This document shows positions 10,004-18,818 of a DNA stretch of 64,000 nt, piece by piece (position 1 is the stretch's first letter; the number at the start of each line of letters is the position of its first letter). The DNA lies in the NCBI RefSeq assembly GCF_017810075.1, contig NZ_JADNYK010000001.1, positions 744,001 through 808,000 on the forward strand, in the 5' to 3' direction. The stretch is from Pseudozobellia sp. WGM2. GTDB taxonomy: Bacteria; Bacteroidota; Bacteroidia; Flavobacteriales; Flavobacteriaceae. Both the position numbers and the translations under genes were made by a program. The notes under the pieces were generated by a model. The model was not told where the DNA came from, did no database searches, and worked only from the letters and a program-made list of their open reading frames with translations.

Positions 10004-11059
10004 ATGAAATTAAACATAGCCTTATTGGCCGGAGACGGAATCGGACCGGAAGTAATCGATCAAGCCGTAAAAGTATCTGATGCCATTGCGAAAAAATATA
10101 ATCACCAAATTAGTTGGAAACCGGCATTAACAGGCGCTGCTGCCATTGACGCTGTAGGAGAACCCTACCCAGACGATACCCATGAAGTTTGTGCCAATGC
10201 CGATGCCGTTCTTTTCGGTGCAATCGGGCATCCGCGTTTTGATAATGACCCTTCGGCTAAAGTTCGCCCGGAACAGGGTTTATTGAAAATGCGTCAAAAG
10301 TTAGGTTTGTTCGCTAATGTAAGACCAACTTTTACCTTTCCTTCTTTAATCGATAAATCTCCATTAAAAAGAGATAGAATCGAAGGAACTGATTTAATAA
10401 TTCTAAGAGAATTGACCGGTGGTGTCTATTTTGGCAAAAGAGGAAGAGAAGACAACGGTAATACGGCTTACGATACGATGACCTATACTCGAGCCGAAAT
10501 TCAGCGATTGGCGAAAAAAGGTTTTGAAATGGCCATGGCCCGTTCAAAAAAACTGTGCTGCGTAGACAAAGCCAATGTATTGGAATCTTCTCGTCTGTGG
10601 AGAGAAACCGTTCAAGCTATGGAGAAAGATTACCCGGAGGTAGAAGTTTCTTATGAATTTGTAGATGCTGTTGCCATGCGTTTGGTACAATGGCCAAAGG
10701 CATATGACGTAATTATTACAGAAAACCTGTTCGGAGACATCTTAACCGATGAGGCTTCTGTTATTTCAGGCTCTATGGGGTTGATGCCTTCAGCTTCCGT
10801 GGGTGAAAAGACTAAACTTTATGAACCGATTCATGGTTCGTATCCCCAGGCAGCTGGTAAAGATATTGCAAATCCACTAGCCACTGTATTATCTGCCGCT
10901 ATGCTTTTCGAAGATTTTGGTTTACAGCAAGAAGCAGACGATATTCGCCGTGTGGTGAACAAATCTTTAGCCGAGGGCGTGGTTACCGAAGACCTTTCCG
11001 AAGGTGGCAAATCTTATAAAACAAGTGAAGTAGGCAATTGGTTGGCCGAAAATCTTTAG
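10004..11059 (+). CDS. leuB: 3-isopropylmalate dehydrogenase
   Basis: NAD-dependent beta-hydroxyacid oxidative decarboxylase making 2-oxoisocaproate. Seen: the N-terminal LLAGDGIGPEV, the substrate arginines in LRELTGGVYFGKRG, metal-binding Asp residues in ENLFGDILTDEASV, and the cofactor loop EPIHGSYPQAAGKDIANP. Length 351 aa is standard. Last gene of the leu operon, 64 bases after the LeuA gene, and followed by a strong hairpin terminator. Confidence 0.98.
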   Translation: MKLNIALLAGDGIGPEVIDQAVKVSDAIAKKYNHQISWKPALTGAAAIDAVGEPYPDDTHEVCANADAVLFGAIGHPRFDNDPSAKVRPEQGLLKMRQKLGLFANVRPTFTFPSLIDKSPLKRDRIEGTDLIILRELTGGVYFGKRGREDNGNTAYDTMTYTRAEIQRLAKKGFEMAMARSKKLCCVDKANVLESSRLWRETVQAMEKDYPEVEVSYEFVDAVAMRLVQWPKAYDVIITENLFGDILTDEASVISGSMGLMPSASVGEKTKLYEPIHGSYPQAAGKDIANPLATVLSAAMLFEDFGLQQEADDIRRVVNKSLAEGVVTEDLSEGGKSYKTSEVGNWLAENL

Positions 11060-11102
11060 AATATACAAATAGCTATAATTCACATAAATAGCTTAACAAA
11101 TC

Positions 11103-11137
11103 AAAGGGTCATTTTCTGTTGAAAATGACCCTTTTCT
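11103..11137 (+). terminator. Terminator of the leu operon
   Basis: A 14-bp perfect stem (11103-11116 with 11121-11134) and a TGTT loop, ending in a T run. It begins 44 bases after the leuB stop. Rho-independent type. Confidence 0.9.
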
Positions 11138-11246
11138 CGTATAAAGTTAATTTTTTGTCATTTTCGTCGAACATTTAATTTTATATATATGATTTGATCA
11201 CTTTTGTCGTTCCATTAATGTGTAAACTTTTTCTTACATCTGTATT

Positions 11247-12380
11247 ATGGAGGTTTTTAAACGTAAAATTGAGTCTAAGAAAGATATTTTAAATCTAGAT
11301 ATAGGTTTCAACCCGGAGGTAATTTTCCTTTTTATTTCTTTAAATTTCAAAGAAGTAGAAAGTGCTATTAAAGAAATTAAAGCCAAATATGAAAAATCAA
11401 TAATAATAGGAGGAACAACATCTGGTGAAATAATTGACCAAGAAGTTATTGATGGTACTATTGTTCTAGCCGCCGTAAAGTTTCATAAAACCAAACTCAA
11501 ACTCTATTCCGGCAACCTATCTTCTGACTCATCTACCGGTTATTCTTCCGGAGAGATATTTGCCAAAAAAATAGATCAAGAAAATTTAGAACATATATTT
11601 CTACTTTCCGATGCACAAACTTTGAGTGCTGCCAATCTACTGAAAGGCATGAATAATCAGCTTAAACCAAGTATTAGCGTAACAGGTGGCCTAGCCAGTA
11701 GAAATTCATTTACAGATTCCAATTTTATTATCGATAATGGTATAATAAAACAAAATTGTGTAATTGCTCTTGCCATGTATGGAGATTCGTTACAAGTGAG
11801 TTATAATGCTCAAGGTGGATGGGACAGTTACGGTGTTGAATGTTTGGTCACTAAATCAAAAGAGAATCGCATACTCGAAATCGATGAGCAACCAGCTCTT
11901 CATTTCTATCAAAATCACGTAGATCCAAAAGTTTTGGAAAACATTGGTGATGATGGTTTCAATTATCCAATGAAAGTTCGCAATGAAGACCACTCTAACC
12001 CAGTTATGCGCGCGCTCTTAGCTATAGATGAAGAAGAGCAGAGCTTAATAATGTCAGAAGATATTCCCATTGGATCCTACGTGCGTCTCATGAAGGGAAA
12101 TATAGACCGACTCATCAATGGTGCCGAAAATAGCGCAAAAATTATTGCGGAACAGAGTAATCACAACCATCAATTAGCCATATTAATCAGTTGTTCAGGA
12201 AGAAGAAAGGTTATGGGCGAATTAGTATCTGAAGAAATTGAGGCAGTGACCGACCAGTTTCCTAAAAATACTGAAACCATAGGATTTTATTCTTACGGAG
12301 AAATATCTCCCTTTTTTGGTTTTTCGAAGACCTCTCTTCATAACCTGACCATGTGTATTACAACATTTTCTGAAATATGA
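11247..12380 (+). CDS. FIST domain sensor protein
   Basis: Predicted small-ligand sensor of the FIST family. The N-terminal half matches FIST_N (GGTTSGEI, the DGTIVLAAVKF strand, LSDAQTLSAANLLKGM). The C-terminal half matches FIST_C (NPVMRALLAID, CSGRRKVMG, GFYSYGEISPF). 377 aa, no signal peptide and no output domain. Its stop overlaps the start of the next gene by ATGA, so the partner hybrid kinase is almost certainly its output. Ligand unknown; amino acids have been proposed for the family, but nothing here proves it. Confidence 0.88.
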   Translation: MEVFKRKIESKKDILNLDIGFNPEVIFLFISLNFKEVESAIKEIKAKYEKSIIIGGTTSGEIIDQEVIDGTIVLAAVKFHKTKLKLYSGNLSSDSSTGYSSGEIFAKKIDQENLEHIFLLSDAQTLSAANLLKGMNNQLKPSISVTGGLASRNSFTDSNFIIDNGIIKQNCVIALAMYGDSLQVSYNAQGGWDSYGVECLVTKSKENRILEIDEQPALHFYQNHVDPKVLENIGDDGFNYPMKVRNEDHSNPVMRALLAIDEEEQSLIMSEDIPIGSYVRLMKGNIDRLINGAENSAKIIAEQSNHNHQLAILISCSGRRKVMGELVSEEIEAVTDQFPKNTETIGFYSYGEISPFFGFSKTSLHNLTMCITTFSEI

Positions 12381-14140
12381 AGTACCATAGAAAATTACAG
12401 AGACAGTTAAAGAAATCAGGTCTAAATCAGAATGATTTAGATCAGATTACTCCTTTTCTTGAAATGGTGGATCAAAGCTATAGAGAGTTAGACGCTGACA
12501 TACAACATGCTGAGACCATTTTAGAAGAAAGCTCCAAAGAGTTATTTCTAAGAAATTTGGAGTTAAAAAATAGTGTGAAGAAAGTTACCGGTCAATTAAC
12601 AAAAGTTGCGGGCAATATTAAGGATGTTATTTTCGAAATTGACTTAAAAGGCAATTGGTCATACCTAAATTCGGCCTGGGAAGAACTAACCGGTAGACCT
12701 GTTACTGAAACCTTGGGCAAGCCTCTCGGCCAGTTTTTGGTAAATACTAAAGGTAAATCTTTCATTAACCTATTAGACATCGAGAACCCAGAATCGAACA
12801 ACTTTAGTAAAACTCTAGAATCTTTAGATAAAGACGGTAAACGAGTTTGGTTAGATTTTACCATAAAAAGCATAAAATCATCGAAGGGAACAATTGAAGG
12901 TTATATAGGTACCATTGTGAACATTACAAACTTAAAGCGAACCGAGCTTCAATTGATAAGAGCCAGAGAAAAAGAGGTTAAGGCAAATAAAGCGAAGGGA
13001 GAGTTTTTATCGACCATGTCTCATGAAATAAGAACGCCATTGAACGCTGTAATCGGTATTGCCCATCTCCTTTTAATTGAAAACCCTAGAAAAGAACAAA
13101 TTGAAAATTTGAGCACTTTAAAATATTCGTCGGAACATTTACTGGGGGTGGTAAATGACATTTTAGATTATAATAAAATAGCTTCTGGTTCTTTAGAATT
13201 AGAAGAAGCCAGTTTCAGCTTAAAACAAGTTTTGACTACCGTAGAAAGTATTTTTAGTAATAAAGCTTTAAAAAAGGGAATTCGATTTAAAATTAAGAAA
13301 GATGCTCTTTTACAAGACACGTTAATTGGTGATAGTACACGATTGTCACAGGTTTTGACCAATTTGGTCAGTAATGCCATAAAATTTACCGAAGAAGGTA
13401 TAGTGCTGTTAGACGTAAAAGTAGTTACCGAAACCGAAGATAATTCTAATCTATTATTTACGGTCATAGATTCAGGTATCGGTATACAAAGTGATAAAAT
13501 AGATAAGATATTCGATTCGTTCGCTCAAGCAAACCCAAGCACAACAAGACTATATGGGGGTACCGGCTTAGGTCTTGCAATTTGCCAAAGATTATTGGAA
13601 ATGATGGGTACTACCCTTAAAGTAGAAAGTACCTATCAAGTTGGTTCTTCCTTTAGTTTTTCTATTGATCTGAAAAAAGGAAACCCAATTGCCTCTATTT
13701 TTGAGGATGATATTCATGAAAAAATTTCGATTGAGCATTCAGGTTTACGTGGTCGAAAAATTCTTGTGGTAGATGACAATAGGATCAATCTACTTGTAGT
13801 TGAAAAATTTCTAAAAAAGTGGGGAGTTGAGTATGATGTTGCCATGAATGGTAAAATAGCCGTTAAAAAAGCCTTTCAAAAAGAATATGACCTTATTCTT
13901 ATGGATTTGCAAATGCCAATCATGAATGGTTATGATGCCAGTATGGCAATTAGAGCCTCAGACAACCTACATAATCAAACTATGCCAATTTATGCGCTTT
14001 CTGCATCGACCAGAGCATCAGTAAAAAATGATTTAATTGATTATGGTATTAATGGACTGATAAGTAAACCATTTAATCCTGACGAATTATTCGACACCCT
14101 ATCAGAAATTGTAAATAGTTCTTCTAAAAAGAATATATAA
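12377..14140 (+). CDS. Hybrid histidine kinase (PAS-HisKA-HATPase-REC)
   Basis: Cytoplasmic two-component hybrid kinase, 587 aa. Order: N-terminal coiled coil (about 1-75), PAS domain (about 78-190), HisKA with phospho-acceptor H216 in FLSTMSHEIRTPL, HATPase with DSGIGI and GGTGLGLAI (about 365-401), then a receiver domain with acidic pair D466/D467, acceptor D510 and the SKPFNP lysine. No transmembrane segment and no DNA-binding output is seen. It is translationally coupled to the FIST gene, so FIST likely controls it. No phosphotransfer partner lies nearby. Confidence 0.93.
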   Translation: MKYHRKLQRQLKKSGLNQNDLDQITPFLEMVDQSYRELDADIQHAETILEESSKELFLRNLELKNSVKKVTGQLTKVAGNIKDVIFEIDLKGNWSYLNSAWEELTGRPVTETLGKPLGQFLVNTKGKSFINLLDIENPESNNFSKTLESLDKDGKRVWLDFTIKSIKSSKGTIEGYIGTIVNITNLKRTELQLIRAREKEVKANKAKGEFLSTMSHEIRTPLNAVIGIAHLLLIENPRKEQIENLSTLKYSSEHLLGVVNDILDYNKIASGSLELEEASFSLKQVLTTVESIFSNKALKKGIRFKIKKDALLQDTLIGDSTRLSQVLTNLVSNAIKFTEEGIVLLDVKVVTETEDNSNLLFTVIDSGIGIQSDKIDKIFDSFAQANPSTTRLYGGTGLGLAICQRLLEMMGTTLKVESTYQVGSSFSFSIDLKKGNPIASIFEDDIHEKISIEHSGLRGRKILVVDDNRINLLVVEKFLKKWGVEYDVAMNGKIAVKKAFQKEYDLILMDLQMPIMNGYDASMAIRASDNLHNQTMPIYALSASTRASVKNDLIDYGINGLISKPFNPDELFDTLSEIVNSSSKKNI

Positions 14141-14172
14141 TCCATTTTGACAACCACCTATAAAACACAAAA

Positions 14173-14201
14173 AACCCCAAGCTCATTTTGAACTTGGGGT
14201 T
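14173..14201. terminator. Bidirectional terminator between kinase and MFS genes
   Basis: Stem AACCCCAAG (14173-14181) with CTTGGGGTT (14193-14201), preceded by an A run on the plus strand. It lies between convergent genes and can serve both. Confidence 0.8.
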
Positions 14202-14227
14202 AATATATTTTATTCTATGGTAACAGT

Positions 14228-15430
14228 TTAATTGTTGAAGGCCATCTTCCTGAAGCTATATCCAGCTTTATGTCTTCTGTACACTATTATACCTACTGCC
14301 ATTAATACTCCCATGCCCGCAAGAAAAGCTCCAACGACCCCCGCATAGACCACACTAAACCCAAAGGTCATAGGCAAACCGGCCAAATAGGCCCCTGAGG
14401 CATTACCCATATTAAAAGCACTTTGATTCATAGAAGAACCTAACATTTCGTTGCCTTTTGAGGTATTGATAATAGCCATTTGTATCGGAGTTGATACCGT
14501 AAAGGCCGCCATACCCACAAAAAATGTCATACCCAATACAATATACGGGTTAAATGCAAGTACTGAATTGATTAACAATAGAACGACCATTATCGATAGA
14601 CTTATTGCTACAGCCTTAATAGGAGAAAATATTTCAGCCATTTTTGCCCCAATAAAGTTGCCAAAGACCATACCTAAGCCTGCTAGTATCATTGCGTAGC
14701 CAACCATATACTCACCCCAACCGGCAATATCAGTGATTAACGGTGCGATATAACTGTACCAGGCAAAGAAACCTCCAGTACCAATAGTTGTTAGTAATAT
14801 CATTGCCCAAAGTTCCCCATTTTTCAGTCCTTTATTCTCTTTTGAATACGGTTTGGGCTTTTCAGATTCAAGTTGAGGCATCCACAAAAACACACTTAAA
14901 ACTGCAAGCACGCCGACGATACCGACCATGAAAAACGAAATACTCCAATCGTAATGGTGCCCAATATAGGTTCCAATCGGTACCCCAATCACATTGGCAA
15001 TTGTTAAACCTGTAAACATTACCGCTATTGCTCGAGCCGCCTTACCTTCTTTTGCCAACTTACCGGCCACTACCGCACCTATTCCGAAGAAAGCACCGTG
15101 GGGCAGACCAGAAAGAAATCGGGTGACCAATAATGTGCTATAATTTGTAGCAAAACCGGAAAGAGTGTTAAATAAGGTGAACCATCCCATCAGTAATAAT
15201 AGAATCATACGAGAATCCATTTTTGAGCTGAATCTGGTCAATAATGGTGCACCTACTACTACACCTAAGGCATAAGCCGCTATAAAGTGACCTGCCTCAG
15301 GAATTGTTATGTTAAGACCTTTCGCCACATCGGGTAGAATACCCATAATAACGAACTCGGTCAACCCTATGCCAAAGCCGCCTACGGCCAACGCAATCAG
15401 GGCTTTTTTGTTAGATATCTTTGTTTCCAT
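14228..15430 (-). CDS. MFS transporter, DHA1-type exporter
   Basis: Integral inner-membrane carrier, 400 aa, with about 12 predicted hydrophobic segments. It resembles the AraJ/YdhP-like efflux branch: GGFGIGLTEFVIMGILPDVA in TM1, the TM2-TM3 loop after LLTRFSSKMDSR, and GLPHGAFFGIGAVVAGKLA in TM4. Probable proton-driven efflux of a small molecule; the substrate cannot be predicted. It is monocistronic, convergent with the FIST-kinase pair, and has a ~350-base leader region shared with the gene to its right. Confidence 0.9.
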   Translation of the reverse strand: METKISNKKALIALAVGGFGIGLTEFVIMGILPDVAKGLNITIPEAGHFIAAYALGVVVGAPLLTRFSSKMDSRMILLLLMGWFTLFNTLSGFATNYSTLLVTRFLSGLPHGAFFGIGAVVAGKLAKEGKAARAIAVMFTGLTIANVIGVPIGTYIGHHYDWSISFFMVGIVGVLAVLSVFLWMPQLESEKPKPYSKENKGLKNGELWAMILLTTIGTGGFFAWYSYIAPLITDIAGWGEYMVGYAMILAGLGMVFGNFIGAKMAEIFSPIKAVAISLSIMVVLLLINSVLAFNPYIVLGMTFFVGMAAFTVSTPIQMAIINTSKGNEMLGSSMNQSAFNMGNASGAYLAGLPMTFGFSVVYAGVVGAFLAGMGVLMAVGIIVYRRHKAGYSFRKMAFNN

Positions 15431-15786
15431 ATTCTTTGTATTTGTACTGTTAATGTGTACTCCCGAAACATCAATTAAACTTAACTCAGGAATACTATTA
15501 ATTTCTACACTACAAAAGTACTATGCATGGATAAGAAATCGATTTACGTATTTATCCAATATCTATGCTATATTACCAGCCATATCAACACAAGGTATAA
15601 TAACGTGTTAAAATTTAACACAAGTCTAACTTTAGAGAACCTTTTAGGTATCAATTAGCTTATATTCAAGACGCTATATCTATATTTTTAAAACAACAGG
15701 GGATTCCTAAACTTCACGTCATAAAAAAACTCCATCAGGTCATAGTCCTGTGGAGATGTAGATAAGTATACTAGAAGACTAATTCT
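15431..15786. other. 356-base intergenic region
   Basis: Upstream region of the MFS gene and downstream region of the aldehyde dehydrogenase gene. It holds a 17-base palindrome at 15605-15621 (GTGTTAAA-A-TTTAACAC), a possible operator, and the hairpin at 15730-15755. No convincing coding frame was seen. Confidence 0.6.
15723..15755 (-). terminator. Terminator of the GapN-type gene
   Basis: Stem CTCCA(T)CAGG (15730-15739) with CCTGTGGAG (15747-15755), one bulged base. On the minus strand it is followed by seven T (15729-15723). It lies 31 bases past the aldehyde dehydrogenase stop. Confidence 0.8.
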
Positions 15787-17367
15787 TTATAAAATGTAAT
15801 CCGTACTAACGAAATTTGACAATTTCGCCTCTAATAATTGTTGAATGGTCTCATTGTTCAACTCATTGTCTTTAAAAGCGACAAATGTTCGAATAGAAAA
15901 TGAACGCAAGGCATCATGAACGCTCAAGGTTGCTTGAGCAGAATCTTTTCTTCCTGTAAACGGATACACATCTGGGCCTCTTTGGCAAGAGCTATTTAAA
16001 TTAACCCTACAGACCAAGTTTACTAAGGTGTCTATCAAAGGTGAGAGTGTATAAACATCTTTACCGAACAAACTTACTTGTTGCCCATAGTTACTCTCGG
16101 CCATATCGTTCAGTGGTTCTTCAATATCAGAAAAAGAAAGTACTGGCACTATAGGGCCGAATTGCTCTTCTTGATAGACCCGCATATCTTTGGTTACCGG
16201 ATAAAGAACGGCCGGCCAAATGTAATTGTCGAAATGTTCTCCCCCTTTTTTATTTTTAATTTTAGCTCCTTTAGCTACCGCATCGTCAATTAATTCTTGA
16301 ATGTAAGCTGGCTTGCTCGGTTCAGGTAAAGGGGTCAATTTTACCCCATTATCCCACGGATTACCAAATTTTAAGTCGTCTACTTTTTTAGAATATCGTT
16401 TCAAGAATTCGGTCTTGATGTCTTCATGAACGTAAATTACCTTTAAAGCAGTACATCGCTGGCCATTAAACGACAAGGTACCCGCAATACACTCATCAAT
16501 CGTTAAATCTAAATCTGCATCAGGTAAAATTATAGCGGGGTTTTTAGCCTCTAAGCCCAATACCAATCGTAATCGATTGCTTTTAGGGTGTTGCTCTTGT
16601 AAGGCGTTGGCAGATTTACTATTACCTATTAAGGCTAGAACATCAACTTTACCGGTCTGCATAATAGGAGCCGCTACAGCTCTACCCCTGCCGAACAATA
16701 TATTTACCACTCCTTTCGGAAAAGAACTTTGAAAAGCTTCCAATAACGGCGTAATTAAAAGCACCCCATGCTTGGCAGGCTTAAAAATGGTGGTATTACC
16801 CATAATAATTGCGGGAATCAAAAGGGCAAAAGTTTCATTTAAAGGATAATTATAGGGCCCTAGACAGAGAACGACGCCTAATGGCCCTCTTTTAATATGG
16901 GCATAAACCCCATCGTGCTTTTGAAATTTGGCCGAATTACGATCTAATTCTTTATATTCTTCGATGGTATCATAAATATACTCTACGGTACGATCAAATT
17001 CTTTTTGTGAATCGGGCAATGACTTCCCGATTTCCCACATCAACAATTTCACGATTTTATCACGCTTAGCTTCCATCTGCCCGACAAAATTTTCCATACA
17101 TTCAATACGATCCTTCACGTGCATGGTCGGCCAAACACCTTGACCTCTACCATAAGCTCCCATTGCGGCATCTAGGGCCGCCATGGCTTCTGGCTCGCCC
17201 ATATCAGGAATGCTGCCTAAAACGGTAGGTTTGTAATCTTCCGTAGAAGAAATGGTAGAAAAAACCTCGGTGGTATTACCACTCCAAGTTTTTAATTCTC
17301 CATTGATCAAATATTTCTTCTGTTCTATAAACTCGTTTATCTGAAACTCTTCAGGAATACTATTCAT
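15787..17367 (-). CDS. gapN: NADP-dependent glyceraldehyde-3-phosphate dehydrogenase (GapN type)
   Basis: Aldehyde dehydrogenase superfamily protein of the non-phosphorylating GapN branch, predicted to oxidise glyceraldehyde-3-phosphate to 3-phosphoglycerate with NADPH formation. Seen: [18 protein letters not shown] with the catalytic Asn, the [10 protein letters not shown] catalytic Cys loop, [10 protein letters not shown], and the C-terminal [16 protein letters not shown] stretch characteristic of GapN. The start is placed at the ATG at 17367 (526 aa), since the upstream extension begins only with TTG. Monocistronic, with its own terminator. Another aldehyde substrate cannot be excluded. 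Confidence 0.83.
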   Translation of the reverse strand: MNSIPEEFQINEFIEQKKYLINGELKTWSGNTTEVFSTISSTEDYKPTVLGSIPDMGEPEAMAALDAAMGAYGRGQGVWPTMHVKDRIECMENFVGQMEAKRDKIVKLLMWEIGKSLPDSQKEFDRTVEYIYDTIEEYKELDRNSAKFQKHDGVYAHIKRGPLGVVLCLGPYNYPLNETFALLIPAIIMGNTTIFKPAKHGVLLITPLLEAFQSSFPKGVVNILFGRGRAVAAPIMQTGKVDVLALIGNSKSANALQEQHPKSNRLRLVLGLEAKNPAIILPDADLDLTIDECIAGTLSFNGQRCTALKVIYVHEDIKTEFLKRYSKKVDDLKFGNPWDNGVKLTPLPEPSKPAYIQELIDDAVAKGAKIKNKKGGEHFDNYIWPAVLYPVTKDMRVYQEEQFGPIVPVLSFSDIEEPLNDMAESNYGQQVSLFGKDVYTLSPLIDTLVNLVCRVNLNSSCQRGPDVYPFTGRKDSAQATLSVHDALRSFSIRTFVAFKDNELNNETIQQLLEAKLSNFVSTDYIL

Positions 17368-17499
17368 TTTATGATATATAGGTGTGTTGTACAATTCTCT
17401 TGTGCTAAAACGAAAATACGGAATAAAAAAAACAGAAAAGGCTGAAAATATTATTAAATCGTTGTGCTTTTATCAATATCACAGAACAGCAAATTTTTC

Positions 17500-18750
17500 T
17501 TATATCAGGTACTGAAAAAGATCAGGCTTATCATTTAAATAATCGCCGTAAAAGTTATTTGCTTTCATTCGCTCGATCAATGGCCTTAAATCTTCTGGTC
17601 GTTTCAACTCAATACCGACAATGGCGGGAGCATTTTCCCGACTTGATTTTTTTGAGTATTCAAAATGTGTAATGTCATCTTCTGGACCTAAAATTTCGGC
17701 AACAAATTGCTTCAAAGCACCCGGACGTTGCGGAAAACGAACTATAAAGTAGTGCTTCAACTCTGCATAGAGCAGGGCCCTTTCTTTAATTTCTGCAGTT
17801 CTAGTGATATCATTATTGCTACCGCTCAGAATACAAACCACATTTTTACCTTGAATTTGTGGTGCAAAATAATCTAGAGCAGCAATAGTTAAAGCTCCTG
17901 CAGGCTCAACCACAATAGCATCACGGTTGTAAAGGTCTAATATGACCTGACACACCTTGCCCTCTGGCACGGTAACCATATCTGTAAGGCCATTTTTACA
18001 TATTTCAAAAGTCAGGTCACCTACTTTTTGTACCGCGGCCCCATCGATAAATTTATCGATTGCCGAAAGTTTGGTATTTATACCTTTTTCTATGGATGTT
18101 TTCATGGATGGTGCACCTTCCGGCTCCACTCCTATGATTTTGGCTTGAGGTGCCAACTGCTTGAATACCGCGATAAGACCCGATGCGAGCCCACCTCCCC
18201 CAACGGCTACAAAAATATAATCGATAGGTTTTTGAAACTGTTGCAACAATTCAAGACCGACGGTACCTTGCCCCTCTATAACCTTGGGGTCATCGAACGG
18301 ATGGATAAAAGTTTTTTGATGAGCAATGCAAAACTCCGTCGCACTATTAAAAGAATCATCAAAAGTATCTCCCACTAAAACCACATCGACCCACTGCCCA
18401 CCGAACATTTTAGTTTGCTCGATTTTTTGTTTAGGAGTTACCGATGGCATGTAAATTGTGCCTTGAATACCCAAATGACGACATGCGAACGCCACACCTT
18501 GAGCATGGTTACCAGCACTGGCACAAACAATACCGTTCTTTCTTTCCTTTTCAGTGAGCGAACTGATTTTATTGAACGCACCACGAATTTTGTACGACCT
18601 CACCCTGTGCAGGTCTTCTCGCTTAAGCAAAACATTGGCACCATAAACGTTGGACAGGCGTATACTCGAAGTCAATGGTGTTTGTGTTGCCACTTGGCCA
18701 ATAGTTTCCGCGGCACTGCGGATGTCGGCTATATTAGGAAAGTATGACAT
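17500..18750 (-). CDS. ilvA: Threonine deaminase (threonine ammonia-lyase)
   Basis: PLP enzyme that converts threonine to 2-oxobutanoate, the entry to isoleucine. The PLP lysine sits in VRSYKIRGAFNKI, the phosphate loop is VGGGGLASG, and the C-terminus carries one ACT-like regulatory segment (HYFIVRFPQRPGALKQFV). The ATG at 18750 is chosen (416 aa): the reading frame extends to a TTG at 18795, but that extension lies inside a stem-loop and looks non-coding. It follows ilvC by 68 bases, with a terminator-like hairpin ending three bases before the start. Last gene of the ilv operon. Confidence 0.96.
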   Translation of the reverse strand: MSYFPNIADIRSAAETIGQVATQTPLTSSIRLSNVYGANVLLKREDLHRVRSYKIRGAFNKISSLTEKERKNGIVCASAGNHAQGVAFACRHLGIQGTIYMPSVTPKQKIEQTKMFGGQWVDVVLVGDTFDDSFNSATEFCIAHQKTFIHPFDDPKVIEGQGTVGLELLQQFQKPIDYIFVAVGGGGLASGLIAVFKQLAPQAKIIGVEPEGAPSMKTSIEKGINTKLSAIDKFIDGAAVQKVGDLTFEICKNGLTDMVTVPEGKVCQVILDLYNRDAIVVEPAGALTIAALDYFAPQIQGKNVVCILSGSNNDITRTAEIKERALLYAELKHYFIVRFPQRPGALKQFVAEILGPEDDITHFEYSKKSSRENAPAIVGIELKRPEDLRPLIERMKANNFYGDYLNDKPDLFQYLI

Positions 18751-18752
18751 AT

Positions 18753-18808
18753 TAAAAAACCCTGTCCGAAAGATGGCACCAAAATGGTAGCCCAAAACCG
18801 GACAGGGT
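18753..18808 (-). terminator. ilvA: Intra-operon terminator or attenuator before ilvA
   Basis: Ten-base perfect arms (18759-18768 and 18799-18808, ACCCTGTCCG/CGGACAGGGT), an inner imperfect stem GGCACC/GGTAGCC, then six T on the minus strand (18758-18753) directly before the ilvA ATG at 18750. It has the form of an intrinsic terminator, yet ilvA begins at once after it. It may set ilvA below ilvC by partial read-through, or act as an attenuator; the sequence cannot decide which. Confidence 0.75.
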
Positions 18809-18818
18809 CTATTTTAAA

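Noticed and set aside
18751-18795. N-terminal extension of IlvA from a TTG at 18795
   Set aside because: It lies in the ilvC-ilvA stem-loop and T run; family members begin at the ATG at 18750.
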